DNA from: Sambucus nigra
Taxonomy: Eukaryota; Streptophyta; Magnoliopsida; Dipsacales; Adoxaceae
Assembly: GCA_949130495.1 (NCBI GenBank)
Contig: OX422221.1
Span: 475,869,159 to 475,933,158 of the forward strand
Reading direction: 5' to 3'
DNA: 64,000 bases
Shown here: positions 24,801 through 36,800 of the stretch, in pieces
Position numbering within the stretch: position 1 is the stretch's first letter
Layout: each line of letters begins with the position of its first letter
Translations under genes and position numbers: made by a program
The notes under the pieces: model-generated
Database searches by the model: none
Told to the model about the DNA's origin: nothing
Seen by the model: only the letters and a program-made list of their open reading frames with translations

Positions 24801-27800
24801 CAATTGGAAGGACACAGAATCATATGTATAACGGAAAGTCACGACATATTCGTCGTAGATATAATACTGTTAGACAACTTCTCTCAAACGGAATTATCTC
24901 AATTGACTACGTAAAGTCAAAAGATAATATAGCGGATCCACTAACAAAAGGTTTAAACCGAGAGCAAGTTGAAAGATCATCAAGAGAAATGGGTTTAAAG
25001 CCTATAAATAAATACGAATCAATATAGTGGCAACCCAACCTAGCTGACTGGAGCTCCCAAGATCTAGGTTCAATGGGCAAACTGAACTACATTGTATTCA
25101 GTAAGCACTAGAGGATATTTAATTCTATCCATTCCAAAGATGAGACAGTGCACATCTGCAGCGAAATTAGGATAAGTTATGCTTTTAATGACATCCATAT
25201 CTTAGTATGTCTAAGTGGGGTATTGCAGGATACTCTTTATGGAAGTCACCTACGTGAGTAAGAAGGAGGCCACTTCTATGAGAATAATGAAAGACAATTT
25301 CTCTAAAATACTCACGGAACCAAGTGGTGTTCATGGCCAAAATGAACACAAACGTGAGAACCAACTGTGTTAAAGAATTGTTGTGTGAATATTGTTGTCT
25401 AGGTTTACAGAAACGGTTGACGGTTTAAAGACATGAAGTCTACTGATTAACCAAGTAAATCCGATGGTATATCACTAAGGAAAGCTAAGGGCCACTAGGC
25501 TACTTCTCCCGATGCAAAAAATCTTCTGTTTTACTCAACTTGTGTCTGCATCTGCATAATCATCTGTTTGTTTTTATTTATAGCAATATATCATTCATCT
25601 GGGGGATTGTTGGAAGAATTGGACTTAAAATGGACTTAAAAGTTGTCTAGATTTTTCTGGACAGAATTTTGAGCAACTTTGAGCTCAAATTTAGGTGGGA
25701 CCCACACCACGATAATTGTGGGACCATATACGAACGCGTTCTCCTTCGCAAGGAGATTAACGTAGTATATTCACATGTCCAATTTCATTAAGTTATGAAT
25801 GATAAATATGTCCCCAAAGTGACTCACAAAGCAATGAAAGTTAATGAATTAGGTATGTTTTAACTCTTGTCCCACATTGGAAGAGTAGTGAAAAAATGAT
25901 GAGTTAATAAAACCCAAATGATGGACTAAGGCTTGGATGCCTTGGGGTATCCCAACTCTTTGAAGGGGATATGGCCTACACTATGCATGTGCTGGGCTTG
26001 GGCCAAAAGCCCACATGCGCACGAGCGCTCCGTCTGTCCGGCCGGGCGGCTCGGGCTTGGGCGCTCGGGCTTATGATTGGGCCGAATTAATTAAACTTTC
26101 TGGGCTTTTATTAATTAATTACAAAATTAATTAATTTTACAGTTAATTTCGATTTTGACTGTTCCCAACAGTCAATACCAAAGCTATACATACAAACGAT
26201 TCTCTCCAGTTTTGGTTGCTGTCACCAAAACCCCTCCAGAAAAAATTCTGAAAATGCTACTGCATTTTTTCCTTCATCCAGAAAAATATTTTCTTCATTT
26301 CTGCATATCATGCTACTGTTCCAGTTGAGTATTAACACAGATTTGTGTTCGTTGGGTGTAATTATTGTTGTGGTACATAATTAATTCGGGAAATCCGTTC
26401 TAGCTTGGGAGGCAATTATTCAAAAACCTTTGAGCACATTAGAGGGAATAAATTTGCCTTAAGGAGACTGTTCTACAGGGCTCGGATTTATCTTTTTATT
26501 TCTGTTATTAATTTTGCAATATCAAGTAAGTTATTTTAATTGTGTAATTTCGTTTTAATTCTGTAATAATTATTTCATTAATAATTCTATACTTTTTGAT
26601 AACTAAATAGTAGACATAACAAATTTGAATTAGACCAAACATCATTTGGGACTGCAAAGTACAAACTTAAATTTTGTGAAGTGCCAAAGATCCGCCTCTG
26701 ATTCTTTTTCTTCTTTTGGCCTTTATGCTTATCATTTTTACATTTTAAAAACTGAGGAAGAATAATTATCATAATGACAATAACTGAATTCATACATCAA
26801 TGTAACATTTAAAAAGACATTAACTAAAGGGGACTTGACAAACGGTACCTCCAAAAGATTGTTCCTTTCTTGAGAAGGATCTCCACCCTGCGATAAGCAA
26901 GCCAAACAAACTTGTGAAAGAAAGAAAAAAGGAAAGAAAGAATAGGATGGAATTTTCTGAACCCTAAACCCACTGGATAACAGTTGTTAGTATCATATGT
27001 TGTAAAACAGATAAGGAAATCAAATTTTATAGCAATCTGATTTTTTTCCATAGCTATAAAAGTGTCACCATGGACATTAGATAGTCATCTCAACAGGTCT
27101 TATGATGAAATTGAAGTCAACACAAAAAACATAACCACAAAGCATAGTCATGAAACCACTAAGTAATATCGATGGAATCCAATTCACTACTCAATATTGA
27201 AAATGGATAACAAGACAGAGAGATGAAAAATGAATTGTTGTACCTAAAAGAAATTACATACAAGAGAGAATGGTACATTGTCACACTCAAATTTATATTT
27301 GGATGACCCCAAGGGGATAGCCTAGTGGAATGGGCTCTTAGCGTGTCCTGGTGTGTGCGAATTGGAGGATCTAAACATACCCTTCGGGATTAATCAGGTG
27401 CGCAAAGAAGCCCATGTAGCCCAAGATATCAAACAATAAAATAAAATTAACTCTAGGTAGCTGTGTATACTCTAATATGTATGTATGTTACATTATATTG
27501 ATGTGAATTGAGAGTATGGGGGCTAACTGTAATATAGCTAAGTTGTACTCTCCTTATTTTGTTTCTCCTTTATTTATTTTCTTATTTTATTTAGTATTGT
27601 AACTTGTAAGGGGTAATATTCCTTTGAAATATTCTTAAATTCCCTCTTTAGTCTTTTACGTTTTAGGTTATTTTTGCTATAAAGATAACTTGTCTTCTAA
27701 ACAAGGCATTTGGGCAACCATTATTACTCCGATACTAAGTGACTAATAAAAAAACCTAATTTAAATTACTACAAAATTGAGAATGTGTGTTTGGATGTAA

Positions 27801-30800
27801 CACACACACATATATACTTTATATGGTACTTCAAAGATTAAAATAATAGTAATAAGTACAAACTGAAACTATGTCCCAAATAGGCCTACCCCCAACATAC
27901 CCCGTGCAAGCACAGTAGCGGATACCGTGTACCGGAACCCTTAGAAGTTACCACACACCAAGATATCCACATTCCAGGCAACATTGAACATGCTAAAAGA
28001 GTAATGTTAATACCTAAGTGAAGATTTTGTAGACAATACAATGAAAAACACCCTACAAGGGGCATACCCCTAGAAAATAAGGTGTCTCAGAGCCAACAAC
28101 CAGACAAATCTGGTAAGAATTCCATGCATATTGATTTTTGATTTGATGTTCGAGTCGTTAAAAAGGTCTTAGAAAATGGAACAGTCAACTGCATTTAGTA
28201 CCGTCAGATCTCTTTAAATGGTAAACACATTTCTTTTATGTCTTTTTAATGTTAATCTTATAGTAAGTGCACCACGTACCAAACCAAAAGTAAGAAATAA
28301 AAATAAAACCATAAACACCCAACAATTAGAACATAGAGAAGAGAAAAATAAATTTCTATATTCCATTCAGCCTTCTTACCCCAATTTCAAGAGCATATAG
28401 TTCAGGATATCCAATTTTTAATCAGTTTTTCAACAAAAACTATTATTATATGTAGAGAAGAAGGAAAATATTATGTTTTGGAAGGATAAACTGGATAGAA
28501 GAAGCCAGGAGGTCATTCTTACTAAGCTGCACAAAAGAGAGGGGGGGGGGGTGTAGGAGTTGAAAAAGGCACATACTATGACAAAGTGCTCCCTCAAAGA
28601 CAACAAAAGTTACAAAACAAAGCAGTAACTATGTGATAAAGTGGTTGATGTAAACACATCGGAAATTTAAACGCACAAAGAAAGGATTTCTCTCAACTCA
28701 TTATCATTATATTATACAATGATATTTATAGGCCCTAAATACTTGTGGGCAAGATAACCTATGATGTCATGGACTCAGTGACCTAAGCCATAACTTGTCA
28801 GATCTCAAGCCGCCATCTCACCTAAAATCAATTGGTGTTAAGGAGGGCAAGCATTTAATGTTTTGCGAGTTTGCTGAACATCGTTGTCCTAGGGGAAGTC
28901 ATTTTTTGTACTCTCATTCCAACATAATCCCCCAACAAATGATACGGACAAGAGGCAAACCTGTAACCATTGGCTTTGATACCACTAGTCAGATCTCAAG
29001 CCGCCATTTCACCTAAAACTAATTGGTGTCATGGAGGGCAAACTTTTAATGTTGTATGGGTTCACTCAACATCGTTGTCCTGAGGAACACAAGAGTATTC
29101 TTTAATTCTCTTAATATAAAAACACTAAAACAAATTTGATGTAACTAGACAAAATGGCACATAAAAGTAAGAGCAAGAGCAAACACAAGATGAATAGAAC
29201 TTCTTTCAACTTACTATGTATCCCCAAATGGGGTGAATACATCGCTATATATAACCTAGGGAACTGTGCACCATAGGCAACACACTAGAATGGGAAAAAA
29301 GATTAAAAAGGACAATTTTAGAACTAACCCTTTATAAGGTAGTGCTTACATCATCACCTAAACAGTAAAATAAAGCAAAATAACAAATATGTTAAAATTA
29401 CATAATACTAATAAAAGAAAGATGCAAACTCAATGACAAAAATACACCTCAAGGGCCAAAAGTTAAAAATCCCCACCTCCTCTGACGATTCCAACTCGAA
29501 TTGGCCGATTCTTTAAGCCCTTACAACTCTACTACTAATTCGAATCGTTATACCCCTGAATCGAATCGAATCGAATCGAATCGAATCGAATCGGACGATT
29601 CGACTCACGAATCGAACAATTTTGATAACTATGCTAATGCCTCACGCACCGTCCTTGGCGGATCAATTTCATAATACTCTTCGAAATCGGTCGTAAACAT
29701 TGGCATTCATTTCTTCTTCGAGGCCTTGTGACCCACCTGGCTACAATCAACACACTTTAAATTCCCCGCATGCTTCTCTTGAGCCTTCGGAGACCCGGAC
29801 TTATCGAGCTGAACGTGGCGCAATCGGGGACTGAGTGAAGATAATCCAACAACTATTGGCAATACTTGATGGTAGGGGTGGCCATGGGCCGGGCCTGGGC
29901 AGGCCCGGTCGGGCTCGGGCCGGGCTTGAAAAATTAACGGCTATCCCAAGCCCGCTCGGGCCCAGATCGGGCCTTATTATGTAATCCCAAGCCCGCCCAG
30001 ATTTGAAAGCTCTTTACCCAGGCCCGCCCGATCGGGCCATATTATATTAATTAAAAGATTTTTTTTTAAATTAAATACCTATTTGTTTATTTAAAGACCA
30101 ATTTTTTAATTTAAAATCTGTTTTAAACTCCATATATTACAAAGTCCATATATAAAGTTTCTCACTTACATGAAAAGACTTGGTATACATTTTTATATTT
30201 ATAAAAGTTCTCCCCCCCCCCCCCCCCCACATATATGTAAATATATATATATATATATATATTAATATTATATATATTTTTCGGGCCTCGGGCCGGGTCG
30301 GGCCTCATCGGGCTTAAGAACTTATGCCCAAGCCCGCCCGAAAAAAAATCGGGCCTATAAAATTTTGCCAAGCCCGCTTTGCGGGCCTATTCACCTTACC
30401 CAAGCCCTATTTTTTTTATGGGCGGGTTGGGCGGGCTTGGCGGGCCTCGGGCCTATGGCCACCCCTACTTGATGGCCTTCACCATCGACGGGATGTCTTT
30501 AAGCAATATGTCCTACCACATACAGGGCTGGACTGGCTAGCCTTAGAGCAAAGCATCTGAAACTGGAACTACTCCTTATAATCAACATGATAACATTTCT
30601 TGGTGCAACGCTTGAAACCTTGTGAACAAATACCAGCAGGAGTAGGGTATAAATGCTCGCAAAAGTAACCGATGCATCACCGCCCAAGAGCCGATCAACT
30701 CTAATCCCTTTATCTCACTCCTCATGACCTAATTCCACCAAACATTTGCATAACCTTGGAGCTTGATCACCACCAAACATACACACTTCACCTGTCTAAG

Positions 30801-33800
30801 ATTCATATACTCGAGAACATCCTAGATAAAATCCAACCAATCAACGAAATGGTCCCATCAAACAACGACACCTTTACACCATCTTAGCCAAAAGTCGCAA
30901 AGCTAGGCCAAGATGATCTGGCGCAAACTCATCCTCCTCTCCTAAATCCTAGTCATTCTCATCATCAACATGGCCCAATGGACATGTGCCCTCCTAGAGT
31001 TTAGTAGCAGAAGCTCTAAGGGTGGCCTTTGGCCCCATTCACCATGCACGGGCACTCATCCATCTCATACCCCCTTTGTTGACCAAAAAAGTGAACTCGT
31101 TGATCAACGGGAATGAAGGGGTTCACCTTGGGGCTTAAGTTCTTGAACGAAGATCGCTCAGTCCTTCACTCTTCCCACTTCCGGCATATGATAACCTCGC
31201 AGGCTGAACGGTGTGTGAGCGATACAAGGTTGGCGCGTGGACAATCTCATCTCCATACTCCATACCCGAGAATCGTTGAACTCGAGATTCCTTAGAGGGG
31301 GTTGCTGAATCACGCTGTAATCCTCCCCCTTTGGTCCATGACTCCATCCTATGAGTTAGTGCCAATAGAGGATTATGGATGCTTAATTGAAGCCTTTCCT
31401 AGTACCAAAACCACGTTGGAATCATGAAAAGGGCCCACGAGTCATGCAGGGGAAGTCGAGGAGCATAAGAACTGAAGACTAAAAAAACAGCCTTAAAAAA
31501 CCAGTTGTAAAAAAATTATAAGTAGCTTTTAAGAAAAACAATTTTAAAAAAAAAAACACTTTTGGCCTTCCAACATATTAAATGGCCTTTAAGCATATTG
31601 AATGGCCGTTGAAATCCAACACCTTTTTTAAGCCTTTTTCCAATAAAGGTCTACCACTTTATACCTTCTAGGCGGCCTTCCAGGCCTTTTTTTAGAACGC
31701 TAATAAAAAGCACAAGGGTTGGACCCTTGGGTAACCATGTCGGCCCTCCCTAGGGAAAGGCAAATGGGGCCGAGAAGCCTCGGAAGTCCATTCTGAACCG
31801 CTTACCCCCCTAATTCTTAATAGTTTCGTATATTAATGTATAACTTCATGTAGTTCCGTCAAATCCTACCCATTGTTAGAGCTTGTTGGCCTGTAAAGTA
31901 AGACGAGTTTGGAAAACTTACTATAACGAGTTGAAAACCTTTAGTCAATGATAGCTTCAAAATTCTGTTTTGGAGCACTCTTTTGAGGTTTGTTTGCCTT
32001 TCTTCCTAGAGTTAGCTAGTGACATATCGACAAATGTCATTATTGTTAAGCTGACCACCAAGTCGTGAGGATATCCTCGGCCTAGTCACACCGTGCGACG
32101 CCCCTTAATGGGGCCTTGCCCTTCTCGCGAGCACGCTGGGACCTTAACCTAAGGTTTTCGGTGGAGGGTTCCTCCCTAATGGCAACAGCTGCAGGTTGAG
32201 AGGTTCTGTACAGGGAGGTGAAGGGTTGAGATAAGTTGGCCATGGTGGTGTGTCCGAGAGATGGTGTTGGTGATGCACATAAGGTGAGAGAGATTGCACA
32301 AGGTCAGATATTTTGGTGGTGAGACCAGCAATGGCCTTCTTTGTGGAGGACATACATCGATCCATTCCACCATAAAACTATTGTATGACAGTTAAAACTG
32401 TCGTTCTCAAAGGATATGTTTGCAATCAAGCACCACAAAAGTTAAAAAAAAAGTAACAAAAAACTATTTCCCATGAAAAATAATGTAACACTAAGTAAAC
32501 ATGAATGCAAATTAGCATATAATGATTTAGCCTCGTGTAAGAATTGTTAAGTTGATGCTGGTTAGGAAGATAGATAAATTGAACTCCCACATCACCATGT
32601 GTGTACTTTGACTTATAAAGACTAGGTACCCATTATATGACAAGCTTGAGTTCGGCAAAACTAATATGAAAACCGAATCCCAAAATGTGTTCAACACATC
32701 TCGGGAAAATTCTAAATATAGGAGTAAGTACAAGCTCAAACATACTGTCTTGATCATACCTTCCATAAAACTTGATTACGGTTTGAAATCCTATTTATAA
32801 ACCTCTTCACTAAACATGTCCCCTTAACGGACCAACTTCAAAATGAACTAAGTTTGCTTATTTATAAATCTCTTCACTAAACATGTCCCCTTACTTGAAC
32901 AATAACTCCTCCGTCCTTTTGAATTCATTTTATGCACATGCTGTTACTTAGGTGAACTATACTATGCTAGCATCTTTAGATTTGCCATTGTTTAGTGAAA
33001 TATTCTCCTCTATGAGTGGAAAATGATCAGAGCATAACAAACAAACATCATAAGTACATCTCAACTTTAGCTTCAAACTCTAATTTGGTCCAATCCTCCC
33101 CACTAACTCCCTCTCCCTCTGTCTCCCCACCACAAAAGATCAAAACTGAATAAAGTATGGTTACCGTGATCTCTAATCCTCTACATCAGTATCAAACATC
33201 ATTTTTTAAATTGACTTCGTCATCTTGAAGAAATTATATCTCATGTCCAATTGTGATCCCAACTACTCTAAAGTTTAGTTCGGATAACTTTGATATACCA
33301 TCCAAACTTTTCAACACACGTAATATCTATATGTGCAGGCCCTTAATTAAGACGAGAGAGAGCTATAAAACTTCACCTCACTTGATACTAGTTATTGACT
33401 ACAAGTTATTTTGACCATTTTACCATTATTAATTATTTATTAGACCATCTTCGAGCGTCACCCAATTTGTCCGGCCAAACTAAATCTAGACGACAGGCCA
33501 AAATAGGTAAAATCTCATTTCAAGACTAAAGTTGGAGCCATATTGCTAAAAAATTTGGGTTTGACAAGTTGACGATAAGTCGCATCCGAGCGACAACTCA
33601 TTTGCCACCCCAACATTTTCCTCTCTTTTCAAAAAAAATTCCCCCACTTTTTCCTTCTTTTTTTTTCAATTGGTGGGGGGGGCACAAGCCTTGTCGTGCG
33701 AAGGAAAGATATGGCCAAACGTCTTGGTTTACCCCCTTTGTAAAAATGGATTTACCCATTTTGTTCATGTAAAACGGTCAAAACACTTGAAGTAGTCCTA

Positions 33801-36800
33801 AACTGTTTTATACTAGCATCATTGAACAAAAAATAAAAATAAGTGTAAAACTAAATAAAAGTTAAATGCTGAACTTCAACTATCATCTAATAATAATAAG
33901 AGGCATAAAACAAGCACAAAATATTAACTCTTAGGGTCCGTTTGGTTCGGGGTTAAATATATTTTACTTTGGTAAAAATAAAAGATGAATAATTAGTGTG
34001 TTGATTTTTTTTCACCTTTTACGTTTGGATGGACCACTTTTCATTCAGTGAAAAATTCAACTTTTTCACCATTTATCGTTTAGATAGTTAAGACCAATAC
34101 GGTGAAAATATAGAATGACTATTACTCATACTTCAAATACACACAAAATGTTATATGAGTATTTGATTTTACTCTGTAGTTTTAGACTGAGAAAATGCTT
34201 AGCACATAATTTTTTTATACTGAGAAAGTGGTCACAACTTATAAAGAGAAACTCTTTTTAGTGAGATAAAGGTGTTAGCTTTTGAAAAGAAATGTTTGTT
34301 AGAGAGACAATGGCTACATAAGAATTTTTTAGATTGGAAAAGAGGTCACAATCTTAGAGAAAGAAACTCTTTTAAGTGAAGCAAGGGTATTAGCATATAA
34401 AGATATATGTTTTTTGGAGAGAAAAGGTCATTACAATTTTAGAAAGATTAACTTTTCTAGAGAGAGAAAGTGTTGGCATTTTAGATAGTGTTATTAGAGA
34501 GAGTTTTAAGAATTTCAATTTTCAATTATAAAGAGGTACAATTTTTTTAGACAGAGAGGGTTTGATATTTTAGAGAGAGAAAGAAAGAGAGATTACAATT
34601 ATAAAGACAAATTTTGTAGAGAGAGGAAGGAGTTACATTTTAGTGATAATAAATTTTAGAGAGAGAATGAGAGCATTACGATGTTGAATGATCGAGAATG
34701 AGATTATTTTGGTCATTATATAAATCTCAATGCTTTCACCTAGTTAATTTTCCACTTAACCCATGGTTTAAAATGGGTAAAGTAAGTGATATACATAAGT
34801 GTGGTCTCATCCAGATCGATACAGACTCATCCCTCGGAAGAGATCAATATTCACCCAAACCCACACGAGTGGTCTGATCCCACAGATGTCTCGTCCCACA
34901 TAAGGACTCGTTTGGATGACATTCAGGCAACCTATTAGGCCCCCAATCTCGTCTCGTAGCAGAGACCAACTCCATCTACATCTACATGGGTGTCGGCCTC
35001 AGACGACACCAATGTTACAGGACAACAACCTTAGTCTGAGGTGGGTGTGGGTGCCTCGGTCACAGACAACCACCCGGCCTCGTCTCGGCTAGGGGTGGCA
35101 ATTCGAGCCCGAACACGACAACACGACACGACCCAACACGAAATTAACATGAAATTAAAATAGTTTGTCGTGTTCGGACCTAGTTTTTGAATCCCGTTAG
35201 CGGGTCGTGTCGTGTTCGTGCCAAGAAATTGACACGAAATTGGCCCGATAGTGACCCGTTAGAGCCCAATTGACACGACCCAATTTCAACCCAAATGGAC
35301 ATAGTATAAAAGAAAACTTAAAAAAATAAACCCTAACATTCTAACAACTTCAAATCCACCGCCTCTCTCTCTAGGTTGGACACTCACACTCCCAAACTCC
35401 CTCTTCCCCTCCCGGCGGCAGTCCCACCACCAACCCAAGACATTCTCTCTCTCTCGGACTCTCCCTCTCGGCGCACCACAACCAAGGCTGGTACTCTCTC
35501 TCTGACTCACCATCTACTGTTGCTGCTCTCTATCGGAGGCACCCACCCACCACCGGCGAGCTCTCGCTTGGACTCTCCTACCACCGTCGGGTTCTTCTCG
35601 CGGACTGACCCATTTGTTAGATTTGTAATTTTTATTCTATGTAAACATTTTTTGCTTCTGCGGCAGATTTGTAACAAATGTTTACACAAAATATTTTCTT
35701 TGTAAATGATTATGTAGTAGATTTGTAAATGATTATGCAATAAATTTATTTTGGTTAGTGCTCAACCATCTATTTTGGTTAGTGCTCAACCATCATCTGC
35801 TAGATTTTATTTTGGTTATAGCTAAGCCATCTACTCAATATGCTTTTCAACAATCATGATTTTATTTTGGTTTCTTGGTGTTTGTACTCAACAACCATCA
35901 AGTATTAGTGTTAGATTTTATTTTGATTGTTAGGTGTTTGATTTTGGTTCCTAGGATTTTATGTTGGTCCTCATCTCGTGGATAATTTTTTTACCCAACA
36001 ATAGGGTTTTCAGACATGGATTGTGTCAATCAGGCCAAACAGGCCAAAATGTAGGTCGAGATGGGTTGTGTTATGCCGTGTCAATCGTGTTAAATTGGCA
36101 CAATTTGTATATCGTGTTAGTCGTGTTGGGTCAAGCTATAAATGGGTCGTGTTCGTGTTGGCAAAAAAAAATACGACTTCGTGTTGGGTCGTGTTCGTGT
36201 TGTCTAAAATATAGTCGTGTCGTGTCGGGCCAGGTCAAAACACGACCCATTGGCCCGAATTGCCACCCCTAGTCTCGGCCCACAGCATTTGACAGGGCCC
36301 TCTATAGTCTCGGCTCAGCCAAGACCTCAGATCTTTGATACGTTTCCACAAGTATGGACAACATGGCAAGAGCATTTTAGGCATATCTATACGAGACCTT
36401 TATCGAAGATCAACAACCCGCATGGAAGAATATTCTTCATGATGATTTTACTTTGTGCACATACAGCTAGCACTTTCTCATTGGTCATGACCTCAGTTGG
36501 GCGTGAAATGCATGCTTGGGGGTGACACTGCGCACCCCCAGCCTATATAAGATACACTACATCTTCTTCATTTGGATCGAATTCTAGAAACCCTACTGTT
36601 ACTCTGTCAAACTTGTATTCGATAGAGAGAAAGTTTGCTTATATGTCTTCTATGGCCTTTACGCCTGATTATAGTGAAAACCAATCTCACACTCTTACAA
36701 CGGACGAAGGCAAAGGCCGAACCAGTTAAACACCTATGTTCATCTTCTTTCCTTTCTCTCATCTCTTGTGAGAGTTTGTTTGATTATTTATAGTCTAGTT

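Larger units (their letters stand above)
22640..26621 (+). mobile_element. Ty1/copia element with internal deletion, TSD AATTT
   Basis: Starts TGTTGGAA at 22640 and ends CATAACA at 26621, flanked by AATTT on both sides (22635-22639 and 26622-26626). The 3' LTR runs 25608-26621. The 5' LTR matches it only up to about 23305, where it passes directly into the reverse transcriptase region; gag, protease, integrase and the primer site are deleted. Lies antisense in intron 2 of the dual thioredoxin-fold gene. Confidence 0.7.
21610..26848 (-). other. Intron 2 (5,239 bp) with Au SINEs and a copia element
   Basis: Donor GTACCG at 26848-26843, acceptor ATCAG at 21614-21610. Contains a MITE, two Au SINE copies and a 4-kb copia element (22640-26621), listed separately. 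Confidence 0.85.

Noticed and set aside
27303..27440. Functional tRNA gene
   Set aside because: Only A- and B-box-like strings; no cloverleaf arms can be paired, so it is treated as a SINE remnant.
28540..28552. Poly(G) run as a polypurine tract
   Set aside because: No LTR start follows it.
33940..34180. AGGGTCCGTTTGGTTCGGGG as the end of a further hAT or Harbinger element
   Set aside because: The wording is typical of transposon ends but no inverted partner or duplication was found in the next kilobases.
35376..35705. 109-codon frame within the 1.18-kb hAT element
   Set aside because: Not similar to hAT transposase (no BED finger or dimerisation block); Ser/Pro-rich from C/T-rich DNA.
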